Source of the DNA: JAWCMQ01 sp039091255
GTDB taxonomy: Archaea; Aenigmatarchaeota; Aenigmatarchaeia; GW2011-AR5; JACRAC01
Direction of reading: 5' to 3'
DNA length: 64,000 nt
NCBI GenBank assembly: GCA_039091255.1
Contig: JAWCMQ010000003.1
Location: forward strand, 1-64,000
Below, piece after piece: positions 48,883 through 57,009 of this stretch; the stretch's first letter is position 1, and each line of letters starts with the position of its first letter. Both the position numbers and the translations under genes were made by a program. The notes under the pieces were generated by a model. The model made no database searches. It was not told the origin of the DNA and saw nothing but the letters and a program-made list of their open reading frames with translations.

Positions 48883-49341
48883 GTGCAGGTAAGACGCGCA
48901 ACAGCAAAAGATCTGGCAGACATAAACCGGCTCAGCATGGAGATGCATCGCTTTCTGGCGAAGCAGGAGGGTCTCAGGCTCAGCCGTGAAGCACTTGATG
49001 AGAACTATACAATGCGCGACTTGAAAACGAGCGAGATATTCGTCGCTATCGCAGATGGCAAGGTCGTCGGCTACATACATTTCTCAAAGCAGTCAAAAGA
49101 GACTGAATGGTTTGGCGAGAACCTTGAATTGCACCATCTTGCCGTTGCCGAAGGCTTCAGAAGGAAAGGCATCGGTAAGGTGCTGCTCGGGCTGTTGATG
49201 GCAAAGGCGCGTAAGCGCGGGCTCGGCATCAGGACGGATGCGCTGGCGAGCAACATGGGCGCCATAAGGTTTTACAAGAAGATGGGCTTCAAGCCATTCC
49301 AAATCGACCTGTTGTGGAAGGCCGACAAAAAACCGCGCTGA
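48883..49341 (+). CDS. GNAT-family N-acetyltransferase
   Basis: 152 residues from GTG 48883, four bases after the trm5 stop. QVRRATAKDLADINRLSMEMHRFLAKQ, IFVAIADGKVVGYIHFS, LELHHLAVAEGFRRKGIGKVLLGLLMAKARKRG (acetyl-CoA loop RRKGIG), then DALASNMGAIRFYKKMGFKPFQIDLLW. This is a complete GNAT fold. Substrate unknown; co-transcribed with trm5. Confidence 0.85.
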   Translation: MQVRRATAKDLADINRLSMEMHRFLAKQEGLRLSREALDENYTMRDLKTSEIFVAIADGKVVGYIHFSKQSKETEWFGENLELHHLAVAEGFRRKGIGKVLLGLLMAKARKRGLGIRTDALASNMGAIRFYKKMGFKPFQIDLLWKADKKPR

Positions 49342-49441
49342 ATGGCAAACGAATGGCGTGCTTCTTTCTCTTTGTTTGCCTAGTGCAAGCTTCGGTTAGA
49401 TTTAAATGACGCCTAGCCCAAGATACCTTTAGTGTGGTGCA

Positions 49442-50698
49442 ATGGCGAAGCTTCGCGAAACGCGGGATTACAGCTCTTCAAAGCGGCTGTATGCCGCCTT
49501 CCTTGCCATCATCGTCGCGTTCTGCGGCATATGGCTTGCAAGCCACTCGAGCGGGCATGAGAGCATCACGGGCGCTGCAACTCGCCGCACGGCATCAGCT
49601 GGCGAAGCGCTCGAACGCGTGCTTGTCATCCCATCAAACGCGGCTGCCGCGGCTGAAGGGAAAGCGGCGCTTTCTGAAAACGTGCAGCATGAGCTTAAGG
49701 ATGGGAGCTTCACGGTCGATGTGCCCGTTTCCTTGAAGTCTGCGCTCCGAAAGTACGGTGCTGTTCAGACTGTGCCCAAGCTCAGGATACCGCAGCCTGC
49801 GGCAGCGGCATTCGGCGGCAAGCCGGGACGCGAAAGGGCATGCCTGCCAACCGTTCAGCTTCCATGGGGCGTTTCGAAGGTCGGTGGAGGGTCGGGTGGC
49901 AAAGGCATCAACATCGCCATCCTTGACACAGGCGTGGCAAAGCACCCCGACTTGCGCATAGCTGCCTGCGCGGACACCACAAGACGGAAGGTCACCGGCG
50001 GCTGCGACGACCAGAATGGCCATGGCACGCACGTTGCAGGCATTGTTGGGGCAAATGGCGGGAAAGATGGAAAGGGAATCTATGGCATCGCTCCAGACGC
50101 CAGCATATGGGCTATAAAGGTGTGCAAAGCTGACGGCACGTGCTGGGCTGATGACATCGCCGAGGGCATATACTATGCGGTTGACCGAGGCGCCAACATA
50201 ATATCCATGTCCATTGGAGCGGACGTTGATGTTGGCATCATACGCGATGCTATAGAGTACGGTGCGCGGCACGGCGTGCTTTTCGTCGCTGCGGCGGGCA
50301 ATGATGGGCCAACTGATGGAAGCATAGACTGGCCGGCAGCGTACGCCGCAGTCGTTGCCGTCGGAGCTGTCGATTCTGGCGATGCCGTCGCCGGCTGGAG
50401 CTCGCGCGGCATCAATTACGAAACTACGCCATGGGTGGTCGAGGAGCGTGACATTGAATTTGCGGCGCCAGGCGTGAGCATAGAGAGCACGTGGAAAGAC
50501 GGATGCTACCGGACGCTCAGCGGCACCAGCATGGCAGCACCGCACATCGCGGGGCTTGCCGCAAAGCTCTGGCAGGGATCGGCCGCAGCTACGCGCGACT
50601 ACCTCCGATACATCGCACGATACTACTATTCTGACATAGGCCGAGAAGGCGACGACCCCGATGCAGGGTTCGGACTTCCAGCTGCGCAGGCGGAATAG
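49442..50698 (+). CDS. membrane-anchored subtilisin-like serine protease
   Basis: 418 residues. N-terminal hydrophobic segment LYAAFLAIIVAFCGIWLAS (about 17-35), a propeptide-like region with a VDVPVSLKSALRKYGAVQTVPKLRIP stretch, then peptidase S8: Asp in INIAILDTGVAKHPDL, His in NGHGTHVAGIVGANGG, oxyanion Asn in FVAAAGNDG, Ser in LSGTSMAAPHIAGLAAKLW. The catalytic domain carries cysteines that could form disulfides, fitting an extracytoplasmic site. A GATTTAAATG promoter element lies at about 49399-49408. Confidence 0.92.
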   Translation: MAKLRETRDYSSSKRLYAAFLAIIVAFCGIWLASHSSGHESITGAATRRTASAGEALERVLVIPSNAAAAAEGKAALSENVQHELKDGSFTVDVPVSLKSALRKYGAVQTVPKLRIPQPAAAAFGGKPGRERACLPTVQLPWGVSKVGGGSGGKGINIAILDTGVAKHPDLRIAACADTTRRKVTGGCDDQNGHGTHVAGIVGANGGKDGKGIYGIAPDASIWAIKVCKADGTCWADDIAEGIYYAVDRGANIISMSIGADVDVGIIRDAIEYGARHGVLFVAAAGNDGPTDGSIDWPAAYAAVVAVGAVDSGDAVAGWSSRGINYETTPWVVEERDIEFAAPGVSIESTWKDGCYRTLSGTSMAAPHIAGLAAKLWQGSAAATRDYLRYIARYYYSDIGREGDDPDAGFGLPAAQAE

Positions 50699-50700
50699 CT

Positions 50701-52245
50701 TCAGTTCTTTTCAAGGACATACAAGTACATCGCGCCGCGTTCTACAGGCTGGCGCAGGTCTTCTTCGACAACGCTCGACCAATCGCCCCAGCGCGGCCGG
50801 ATGCTGCGGAACAGTGAATCGAAGACGATAGTCCTGAAGCCGGCTTTCGTTATGCTGACTGCGAGCTCGGGCGCCCTGAACAGGCGAAGCCGCAGCAGCG
50901 AGCTCTCTATCCTTATCCGCTTGATGGGCTTTTCACCGTTGCTAGGCGGACATCTGTCCGCCAGCATAAGGGAAGCTTTGCTTCCCTTCATGTCGTAGAC
51001 GGACGAAACCGAAAGGATGGCATGGCCTCCTGGCCGAAGGACGCGATTCATCTCCGACAGGGCTGCCTGATGGCTGCACTGGTTAAGCGTCGCAAACATA
51101 CAGAGGACGGTGTCGAAGCTGCCATCTGGAAAGGGCAACCGCTCAGCGTTTCCTTCCACCAACTCTGCGGAAGGCACGCTTTTTCTCGCGGCTTCAAGCA
51201 TCGCCGCGGACAGGTCGCAGCCGATGAGCTTACATTCTGGCTTGTTTTTCGCAAGCCAAGCGAGATGGAAGCCTGTTCCGCAGCCCACGTCTAGCACCTT
51301 GCCTTTGGCATACTTGCCGATGAGCGCAAGTTCGGCTTCGCGCAGGCGCGCCGTCCAAGGGTTCTGCTGGCGCGCATCGTAGATGCCGGCCGTTCGGTCG
51401 TAAAACGTCTTGAACCCTCCAGACTCGACCTCGGCATCGACAGCAACATGCCATACGCGCGGCGCATAGCTCTTGACGATGCGCTGCGCCACTCCGACAA
51501 GCTTGTAGCCTGCGCGCTCTGCGGCTTGCTCGAGCTCTGCGACGGGCCGCTCGCGCTTCTGTTTGTCGTGGTAGATGTTGTGGTAGTGTATTATGCCGCG
51601 CGGCTTCAGCAGGCGAAAAGCGGCCGAAAGGTACCTTTCTGTGCCGGGAAAGTAGCCCATTATCACGCGGTCCGCTTTCTGACGAACGTTGACTTTACGA
51701 CAGTCGCCGCAGATTGCGCGGATGCTGCGGATGCCGTTCAAGCGGATGTTCTCTTTCAAATAGCGGAATGCGATAGGGTTCTTCTCGATTGCAATAACCT
51801 CTGCTTTGGGTTCGCGCTTTGCGATACCGAGCGAGAAGTAGCCGATGCCTGCGAACATATCCACGATGACTTCCTGCGGCTTGACATGGGAAGCTAAACG
51901 CGCTCGCTCTGCAAGGTTGCCTTTGGAGAACATGACTTTTGATGGGTCCAGCTTGAACTTTATGCCATGCTCGGTATGGATGGTCTCGAGCGAGCGGCCG
52001 CTCTTCGAAAACAGCATGGCAGCTTTTGGCTTGCGCAGCTCTCCTGAAACTTTCTTCATCTCAGCAACAGCCCGAATTTTCGGCAGAATCTCCGCCATCG
52101 CTTCTGCCATGGCCATCTTTTCTTTGGCGGCTATTCTTTCGCCGCGCGGGAACTTCACAAGCAGGACATCCCCGATGACCTGGAATCCGCCTGGGACGTG
52201 CTCGGGCTTGAAGCCTGCGGCAACGAGCTTTTGCTTGAGTGACAC
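50701..52245 (-). CDS. fusion of aTYW2-like tRNA aminocarboxypropyltransferase and a second SAM methyltransferase
   Basis: 514 residues. Residues 1-265 are TYW2/Trm5-like: VIGDVLLVKFPRGERIA, EHGIKFKLDPSKVMFSKGNLAERARLA, VIVDMFAGIGYFSLGIAKREP, EKNPIAFRYLKENIRLNGI, and DRVIMGYFPGTERYL in place of the Trm5 NLP motif. Residues 275-514 are a separate class I methyltransferase (Methyltransf_11 type): FKTFYDRTAGIYDARQQNP, KVLDVGCGTGFHLAWLAKN, LIGCDLSAAMLEAARK, ERLPFPDGSFDTVLCMFATLNQC, MNRVLRPGGHAILSVSS. TYW2 alone is normally about 280-340 residues. Confidence 0.88.
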   Translation of the reverse strand: MSLKQKLVAAGFKPEHVPGGFQVIGDVLLVKFPRGERIAAKEKMAMAEAMAEILPKIRAVAEMKKVSGELRKPKAAMLFSKSGRSLETIHTEHGIKFKLDPSKVMFSKGNLAERARLASHVKPQEVIVDMFAGIGYFSLGIAKREPKAEVIAIEKNPIAFRYLKENIRLNGIRSIRAICGDCRKVNVRQKADRVIMGYFPGTERYLSAAFRLLKPRGIIHYHNIYHDKQKRERPVAELEQAAERAGYKLVGVAQRIVKSYAPRVWHVAVDAEVESGGFKTFYDRTAGIYDARQQNPWTARLREAELALIGKYAKGKVLDVGCGTGFHLAWLAKNKPECKLIGCDLSAAMLEAARKSVPSAELVEGNAERLPFPDGSFDTVLCMFATLNQCSHQAALSEMNRVLRPGGHAILSVSSVYDMKGSKASLMLADRCPPSNGEKPIKRIRIESSLLRLRLFRAPELAVSITKAGFRTIVFDSLFRSIRPRWGDWSSVVEEDLRQPVERGAMYLYVLEKN

Positions 52246-52382
52246 GACGACACCTCAATTAATAGGGTTCGAGAATGTGCAGATGAGCACTTTCGTGCGC
52301 TTAAGGGAAACCATCTGCCCTGCCTTGCCCTAACAATGCCGTTTCGGGGAGGCCTTAAATATTTTCTTTGGCAGTTGCGTTC

Positions 52383-53327
52383 ATGGCGAAGATGAAGGAT
52401 TCTACTTCAGAACCGGTCTTGCCCGACGAGTTAATCAAAAAGATGGAACGGAGCATGGCTTACCGCTTCGTCGGGCCGGGCAAGCACAGCGCTGTCAAGG
52501 TCTGCAGATGGACCAAAAACTCTCTGCGAGGGTGCGGGACTTGCTACAAGGAGCAGTTTTACGACATATCTGCGCACCGATGCCTCCAGATGTCGCCCGC
52601 CATCCCTTTCTGCACGGAACGCTGCCAGTTCTGCTGGAGGCTTGGAGAGTTGCGAGCACCCAAGTGGGTCGGACCCGTCGATGAGCCGACGAAAATCCTA
52701 GACGAAGCCATAGCCGCGCGCAGGCAGATGCTACAGGGCTTTGGGGGGCATCCGGCCGCCATGGGGCGCGTGTGCGAGGCCGAGCGGCCGAACCAGGTCG
52801 CCATCTCGCTGGACGGAGAGCCGCTGCTCTATCCGAAAATCAGCGAGCTTGTCGAGGAAGTGCTGTCGCGAAAAATGACGGCTTACGTTGTCACAAACGG
52901 AACTTTGCCAGACGCTTTGAAAGGCCTGACCGAGCCTACAAATCTCTATGTAACGCTTGCGGGCCCGAACGAAAAAGTCTTCAACGAAACGGCGCGGCCG
53001 CTGATCAGCAATGCGTGGGAAAAGCTGAACGCCTCGCTTGAGATGCTTGGCAGCTTTTCATGCACCACGGTGGTTCGGCTGACACTCGTGAAGGGGCTTA
53101 ATTTTGTCAACCCCGAGCAATATGGCCGCCTCATCAGAAAGAGCGGCGCACGCTTCGCGGAAGTGAAGGCGGCCATGTCGGTGGGTGCTGCGCGTGAGCG
53201 GTTCCCGTATGAAGCGATGCCGATGCACCCTGAGATAAAAGAATTCGCGGCGAAAGTCGCAGAAGCAAGCGGCTACACAATCAAAGACGATAATTCTGCG
53301 AGCAGGGTCGTGCTGCTGGAGAAGTAG
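52383..53327 (+). CDS. taw1: 4-demethylwyosine synthase (TYW1)
   Basis: 314 residues from ATG 52383 (MAKMKDST). N-terminal YRFVGPGKHSAVKVCRWTKNSLRGCGTCYKEQFYDI with the extra cluster cysteines, then radical SAM motif FCTERCQFCWR, NQVAISLDGEPLLYPKISELVEEV, AYVVTNGT, YVTLAGPNEKVFNETARP, VVRLTLVKGLNF. It condenses pyruvate carbons onto m1G37 of tRNA-Phe. Divergent from the aTYW2 fusion gene 137 bases away; stop abuts the convergent trm56 stop with no spacer. Confidence 0.95.
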   Translation: MAKMKDSTSEPVLPDELIKKMERSMAYRFVGPGKHSAVKVCRWTKNSLRGCGTCYKEQFYDISAHRCLQMSPAIPFCTERCQFCWRLGELRAPKWVGPVDEPTKILDEAIAARRQMLQGFGGHPAAMGRVCEAERPNQVAISLDGEPLLYPKISELVEEVLSRKMTAYVVTNGTLPDALKGLTEPTNLYVTLAGPNEKVFNETARPLISNAWEKLNASLEMLGSFSCTTVVRLTLVKGLNFVNPEQYGRLIRKSGARFAEVKAAMSVGAARERFPYEAMPMHPEIKEFAAKVAEASGYTIKDDNSASRVVLLEK

Positions 53328-53849
53328 TCAGCGCTCGAGGATTTTCTTGCCTCGCTCTTGAGGTATTATCTTTATCCTTGCTCTCTCGAATTTCTTGCTG
53401 AGCTCCTTGCCGCCGAAATATTCGTGCAGAAAGACCGCGAGCGCGGCTATTTCCGAGTGCGGCTGGTTCGTGACTGCGACGTTAAAGTCTGCCATCTTAT
53501 AGACTTCGCCCGGCACTTTTTCTGCTCCTATTATGACTAGAACGTTCTTCCTCTTCCTTATGTCCCTTATTGCTTTTTCTATCGGAATTCCGTACATCGT
53601 GAGGTGGACTGCTGCGTAGCCTTTCTTCCTATATTTTTTTATCGCCGCGCGCCAGCTTTTCTCGTAGCTCGCGGAGAAAGGGCCACCCCATCTTTTGGCA
53701 ACAGAGCGGACAGACTCCAGCAGCTTGGGGTCGTGCTCGCCTATGTAGATGATTTCTTTGGCCCCAAAGGCGCGGGCGACAAGCCCGCAATGCGTGCTCA
53801 CGCGCGCGTCCCTTTGCCTTCTGTGGCCTAACCTGAGGACAGATATCAT
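53328..53849 (-). CDS. trm56: tRNA (cytidine56-2'-O)-methyltransferase
   Basis: 173 residues from ATG 53849. ISVLRLGHRRQRDARVSTHCGLVARAFGAKEIIYIGEHD is the signature N-terminus of archaeal aTrm56; HLTMYGIPIEKAIRDIRKRKNVLVIIGAEKVPGEVYKMADFNVAVTNQPHSEIAALAVFLHEYF is the SPOUT knot with SAM site. It methylates C56 in the T-loop. The intron-split T-loop of tRNA-Pro here contains that C56. Confidence 0.94.
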   Translation of the reverse strand: MISVLRLGHRRQRDARVSTHCGLVARAFGAKEIIYIGEHDPKLLESVRSVAKRWGGPFSASYEKSWRAAIKKYRKKGYAAVHLTMYGIPIEKAIRDIRKRKNVLVIIGAEKVPGEVYKMADFNVAVTNQPHSEIAALAVFLHEYFGGKELSKKFERARIKIIPQERGKKILER

Positions 53850-53893
53850 AGCATCGCTTCCGCGCTTCCGCACGCAGCTAGCTCGCTGGGGAA

Positions 53894-54337
53894 TTAGGCT
53901 TCAAGTCGCCTCAGGAGCTGCTGCATGTTCAAGCGTTCTCCTTCCATGAGCTTGCTGACGGCTTCCGGCGCGTCCATGACGTGCCCATCACGGCGTGTCA
54001 CGCAGACCGCCCTGTATATCGCAGGTTCGGCTCCGTTCGGGACTACAAGAATAAGCGCCTGAGGCGTGTCTTTGGCATACCAGCCTTTCTCCGAAAATAT
54101 CGGATTCACAGGCATGGTGCCGTTGACCGACACATAATGAGGAGGCCCGTACATCCCCGTGAGGGCTTCGACGAGGCGGATGTAGGCGGCATTCTTCATG
54201 CCAGCAGGGAAATGCGCTTTGGGCAATGGCGTGCTCACAGCCAGATGGCATGCGCCCTCGGAACCGTCCAGATCGACACCCCCATTGAATAAGGTTCTAT
54301 GGCGACTTAAAGTCTTCGCGATGCGGCGCAGCACCAC
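53894..54337 (-). CDS. protein of unknown function
   Basis: 147 residues from GTG 54337; no in-frame ATG before residue 47 (MKNAAYIRLVEALTG). GVDLDGSEGACHLAVSTPLPKAHFPAGMKNAAYIRLVEALTGMYGPPHYVSVNGTMPVNPIFSEKGWYAKD, then ALILVVPNGAEPAIYRAVCVTRRDGHVMDAPEAVSKLMEGERLNMQQLL. No family recognised. The start is uncertain because a CTTAAAAC element close to it would put the transcript start inside. Confidence 0.45.
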   Translation of the reverse strand: MVLRRIAKTLSRHRTLFNGGVDLDGSEGACHLAVSTPLPKAHFPAGMKNAAYIRLVEALTGMYGPPHYVSVNGTMPVNPIFSEKGWYAKDTPQALILVVPNGAEPAIYRAVCVTRRDGHVMDAPEAVSKLMEGERLNMQQLLRRLEA

Positions 54338-54374
54338 TCCTCAGTTTTAAGTCGCCCGCCGAAGATGTATCTCT

Positions 54375-55460
54375 ATGCACGTCCAGCAAGGCGCGCTGAT
54401 GCTGTATTATTGCTACGATGTAGCGGACGAAATCAGGCTGAAGGATGTCGAGTCGATACTCGGCCAAAAGCCACAGGTTTCCAAACTGGTCAGCGAGCGC
54501 ATACCTAGCTATGTGCAGTACAAAATCGCTCCGCTGCTTGTCCGGCTGGGCGAGCAGGAGCTGACTATAAGCGGGCGCAAGCTAAAGGTGCTGGCAGAGG
54601 CCAAGCTGTACCATTTCGGCGTCATTACGATAAGATTCTGGATACCTTACGCAGGGCCGCTAAAGAACGTAGGGAAGGTTTGCGCAACCATCGTCGGCAA
54701 TCCAGCGCTCGAGAAAGCCGCGCGCAAGCAGCTTAAGGGCATCCTGCTCGAGGCCAAGGATGCGATGATAAACCCACACAAGCCGGCGTTCTGGGAGGAC
54801 TATCTCATTGTAAGCATAAGCCGATTCGACCGCGAGGTCAAAGGGCTTGATTTGATGAAAAAAGCTGGCTCGGACATCGCGGCGATCTTGTGCTGCGAGG
54901 ACGAGAAGATATCGGAGCAGGAGGTCGCGGATGCGCTGCAAAATCCGCTGTCATACTACGAGGATGAGCTCGTGCTCATTGACTGGAACGCTACATTCAT
55001 CTACAACCCTCGCATAAGCTATGACGTGGCGGATGTCATCGAGTTCGCGCTGATAAGCTCGCTCGAGCTGCGGACGTATGATTCGCTGCTTGACCACGCA
55101 CTCGACCACGCGTACGAGGACATATCTGCGGCCGGAAAGAAGCTGTTCAGCATCTCGCCCTTCGGGCGGACGATAAGGTCGCTGACGGAAATCAAGCTCG
55201 AGGTCTCAGAGATGATGGACAAGATAGAGCATGCGCTCAAAATCGTGGGCGACATATACCTTGCAAAAGTGTACACAGCGGCCGCGCGATGCTTTTGGCT
55301 CGAAAAATGGAAGGCGTCTGTCAAGGAAAAGCTCGACACGATAGAAAGCACTTACACCATGTTGCATGACCGAGCGAGCGCGCGGACAATGAACGTGCTG
55401 GAAATAATGATAGTGGGGCTGTTCGTGCTCGACCTCATTCTGCTTGCGGCAGGGCTGTAG
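54375..55460 (+). CDS. DUF155 (RMD1/Sad1-interacting type) protein with C-terminal membrane anchor
   Basis: 361 residues. The core YYEDELVLIDWNATFIYNPRISYDVADVIEFALISSLELRTYDSLLDHALDHAYEDI matches the DUF155/COG1723 family, known in eukaryotes as Rmd1/RMND1. The N-terminal half has the family's beta-rich segment (KLYHFGVITIRFWIPYAG). A charged helical part (TEIKLEVSEMMDKIEHALKIVGDIYLAKVYTAAARCFWLEKWKASVKEKLDTI) and one TM helix (VLEIMIVGLFVLDLILLAAGL) finish it. Molecular role unknown to me. Confidence 0.88.
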   Translation: MHVQQGALMLYYCYDVADEIRLKDVESILGQKPQVSKLVSERIPSYVQYKIAPLLVRLGEQELTISGRKLKVLAEAKLYHFGVITIRFWIPYAGPLKNVGKVCATIVGNPALEKAARKQLKGILLEAKDAMINPHKPAFWEDYLIVSISRFDREVKGLDLMKKAGSDIAAILCCEDEKISEQEVADALQNPLSYYEDELVLIDWNATFIYNPRISYDVADVIEFALISSLELRTYDSLLDHALDHAYEDISAAGKKLFSISPFGRTIRSLTEIKLEVSEMMDKIEHALKIVGDIYLAKVYTAAARCFWLEKWKASVKEKLDTIESTYTMLHDRASARTMNVLEIMIVGLFVLDLILLAAGL

Positions 55461-55507
55461 CAATGCGTTCGTGTTTAGTCTTGCTCTGCTCGCACGGCTC
55501 ACTTGGA

Positions 55508-55690
55508 TAGCCCCAGGCAGATTCGAACTGCCGTCCCCGGGTCGCTTCTTTCACCGCGCGCGCCCGCAGCGCGCGCTCAAATCTTTGGAATCCAAAGCCC
55601 GGTATCCTTGGCCATTTTCCGGCGGGAGCATCTGCTCCATTCCTTTCCGCAGGCGCTTTCCATCGGAAAGGGCCTCTAGACGATGGGGCT
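55508..55690 (-). tRNA. tRNA-Gln (UUG) with D-loop and anticodon-loop introns
   Basis: Acceptor AGCCCCA pairs with TGGGGCT (A1-U72), discriminator A, no CCA encoded. D-stem GTCT/GGAT; anticodon stem CCGGG/CCCGG; variable GGAC; T-arm GGCAG-TTCGAAT-CTGCC. Intron 2 (55543-55591, 49 nt) is at canonical 37/38: central helix CTTT/GAAG with bulges GG|A and CG|A, and an inner GC-rich hairpin of alternating CG. The spliced loop is CTTTGGA, anticodon UUG. Intron 1, 61 nt, lies in the D-loop (about 55612-55672; GGCC repeats at both edges leave the junction ambiguous), giving AGAGGCCAA. Mature length 73. Confidence 0.85.
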
Positions 55691-55714
55691 GCTCGAATAG
55701 AGGTTTATTGTGGA

Positions 55715-55725
55715 GAATTTAAAAC
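55715..55725 (-). promoter_or_regulatory. TATA box for tRNA-Gln
   Basis: GTTTTAAATTC on the minus strand, 25-35 bases upstream of the mature 5' end at 55690. Confidence 0.6.
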
Positions 55726-55746
55726 GCTAATCTAAGCGCCGAGCGG

Positions 55747-56085
55747 CTAGATTCGCTTGACGCTCTGCACATAAGCTTGAGCTTCGCCTCTGCGCCCCTT
55801 CAGCTGCTCGGTGAGGAGCTTGAGCATGTCGCGAAATATCGTGCCTTTGGGTACCTCGAGAGGGGGAAGCTCAATCCACTTTGATTCGTGGCTTCTTCCG
55901 GCCTCGTCCAACTTCGCATACTCGGGCGTGGCAATCACTATGCGCTCAGGAAACCGGAAGCCGTCGACAAGAACATAATCAGTGCCCAGCGTTTTGTTAA
56001 GTTCGGCTACGTAGGTCTTCGCGTCCATAAGGCGCGTCTCGACATCTTGCAGATGAACATGCTCCGAAACCATATTATTCACCAT
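55747..56085 (-). CDS. protein of unknown function
   Basis: 112 residues: EHVHLQDVETRLMDAKTYVAELNKTLGTDYVLVDGFRFPERIVIATPEYAKLDEAGRSHESKWIELPPLEVPKGTIFRDMLKLLTEQLKGRRGEAQAYVQSV. Alternating strands and helices, no cysteine, no TM. It follows the GGDEF gene on the same strand with 20 bases between and is probably co-transcribed. Alternative start ATG 56073 (MVSEHVH). Confidence 0.5.
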   Translation of the reverse strand: MVNNMVSEHVHLQDVETRLMDAKTYVAELNKTLGTDYVLVDGFRFPERIVIATPEYAKLDEAGRSHESKWIELPPLEVPKGTIFRDMLKLLTEQLKGRRGEAQAYVQSVKRI

Positions 56086-56105
56086 TATGCCAATTCGCTA
56101 AAACC

Positions 56106-56831
56106 TTAAAGGCGTTGCTCCCCACCACCGTCGGGAGCCTCTTCCGGCTCAACGTAGACGCAAATGCGGTTTCGCCCATTCCGCTTTGCGTCGTACAGCG
56201 CGCGATCGGCGTTTCTCGCCAGCGCATTCGCTGCTTCTAGATATTGTTCTGCTTCAAACCCAGTCGGCATGCCGGCGATGCCCTGACTAAATTCCACAGG
56301 CCCTAGCTTTATGCCGCCAAACTCATAAGACCAACGGCCTGCATCATCCTTTATTCGCTCGGCCACGCACTTCGCGTCATCTATCCGTGTTCCTGGCAGA
56401 ATAATCGCGAACTCGTCGCCTCCGATTCGGCAGGGCGTGTCGGAGCGGCGCACATGCTTTCTCATAACTTCTCCGACGTATGCAAGGACTTCATTGCCTG
56501 CAGCATGCCCGTATGTGTCGTTAATAGGCTTGAATTTGTCCAAATCGAGCATTATCAGCGCAAGCGGCTCGCCTGTGCGAAGCGCACGGTCGGCTTCGGC
56601 CTCAAGCCGCTCCTTGTACGCTGCGAAATTATAAAGGCGGGTAAGCTTGTCTATGGTTGCGAGCTCGCTGAGCTCTTCGATACGCTGCCCAAGCTCTCCG
56701 ACGTGGAAATTCGCCCGCGACAGGAACGCTTTAAACCTAGCATCCTTTTCCAATTCCGGCATGCTGTTATACAAGTCCCGCAGCGCTTCTATCATTCCGC
56801 GCTGCGCGGCTTTGTACACCTCGTCCACCAT
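56106..56831 (-). CDS. GGDEF-domain protein (putative diguanylate cyclase)
   Basis: 241 residues from ATG 56831. An N-terminal helical segment (about 1-55) precedes a complete GGDEF domain: ATIDKLTRLYNFAAYKERLEAEADRA, LALIMLDLDKFKPINDTYGHAAGNEVLAYVGEVMRKHVRRSDTPCRIGGDEFAIIL, with the RxxD inhibitory-site pattern (RRSD) five residues before GGDEF. C-terminal ADRALYDAKRNGRNRICVY is typical. All metal and GTP residues seem present. No EAL or sensor domain. GGDEF proteins are very rare in archaea, so transfer from bacteria is likely. Confidence 0.9.
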   Translation of the reverse strand: MVDEVYKAAQRGMIEALRDLYNSMPELEKDARFKAFLSRANFHVGELGQRIEELSELATIDKLTRLYNFAAYKERLEAEADRALRTGEPLALIMLDLDKFKPINDTYGHAAGNEVLAYVGEVMRKHVRRSDTPCRIGGDEFAIILPGTRIDDAKCVAERIKDDAGRWSYEFGGIKLGPVEFSQGIAGMPTGFEAEQYLEAANALARNADRALYDAKRNGRNRICVYVEPEEAPDGGGEQRL

Positions 56832-56860
56832 GCTAATCACTTTGTTACTACTATAAGGTG

Positions 56861-56870
56861 ATTATATAGT
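56861..56870 (-). promoter_or_regulatory. TATA box for the GGDEF gene
   Basis: ACTATATAAT on the minus strand, about 30-39 bases upstream of ATG 56831. A second AT-rich tract, ATTTAAAG, follows at 56871-56878. Confidence 0.55.
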
Positions 56871-57009
56871 ATTTAAAGATTTCGGTGGCGCGCCATCGCC
56901 GCCCTTTGCGGGCGCCGGGAGCGCAGGCCTCAAGCGAGGCTGCAAAGCATAAAAAGCATGGAATCTGCATGTTAGCAACATTCACGAGTGTGCGAACTGC
57001 GGCGATTGT

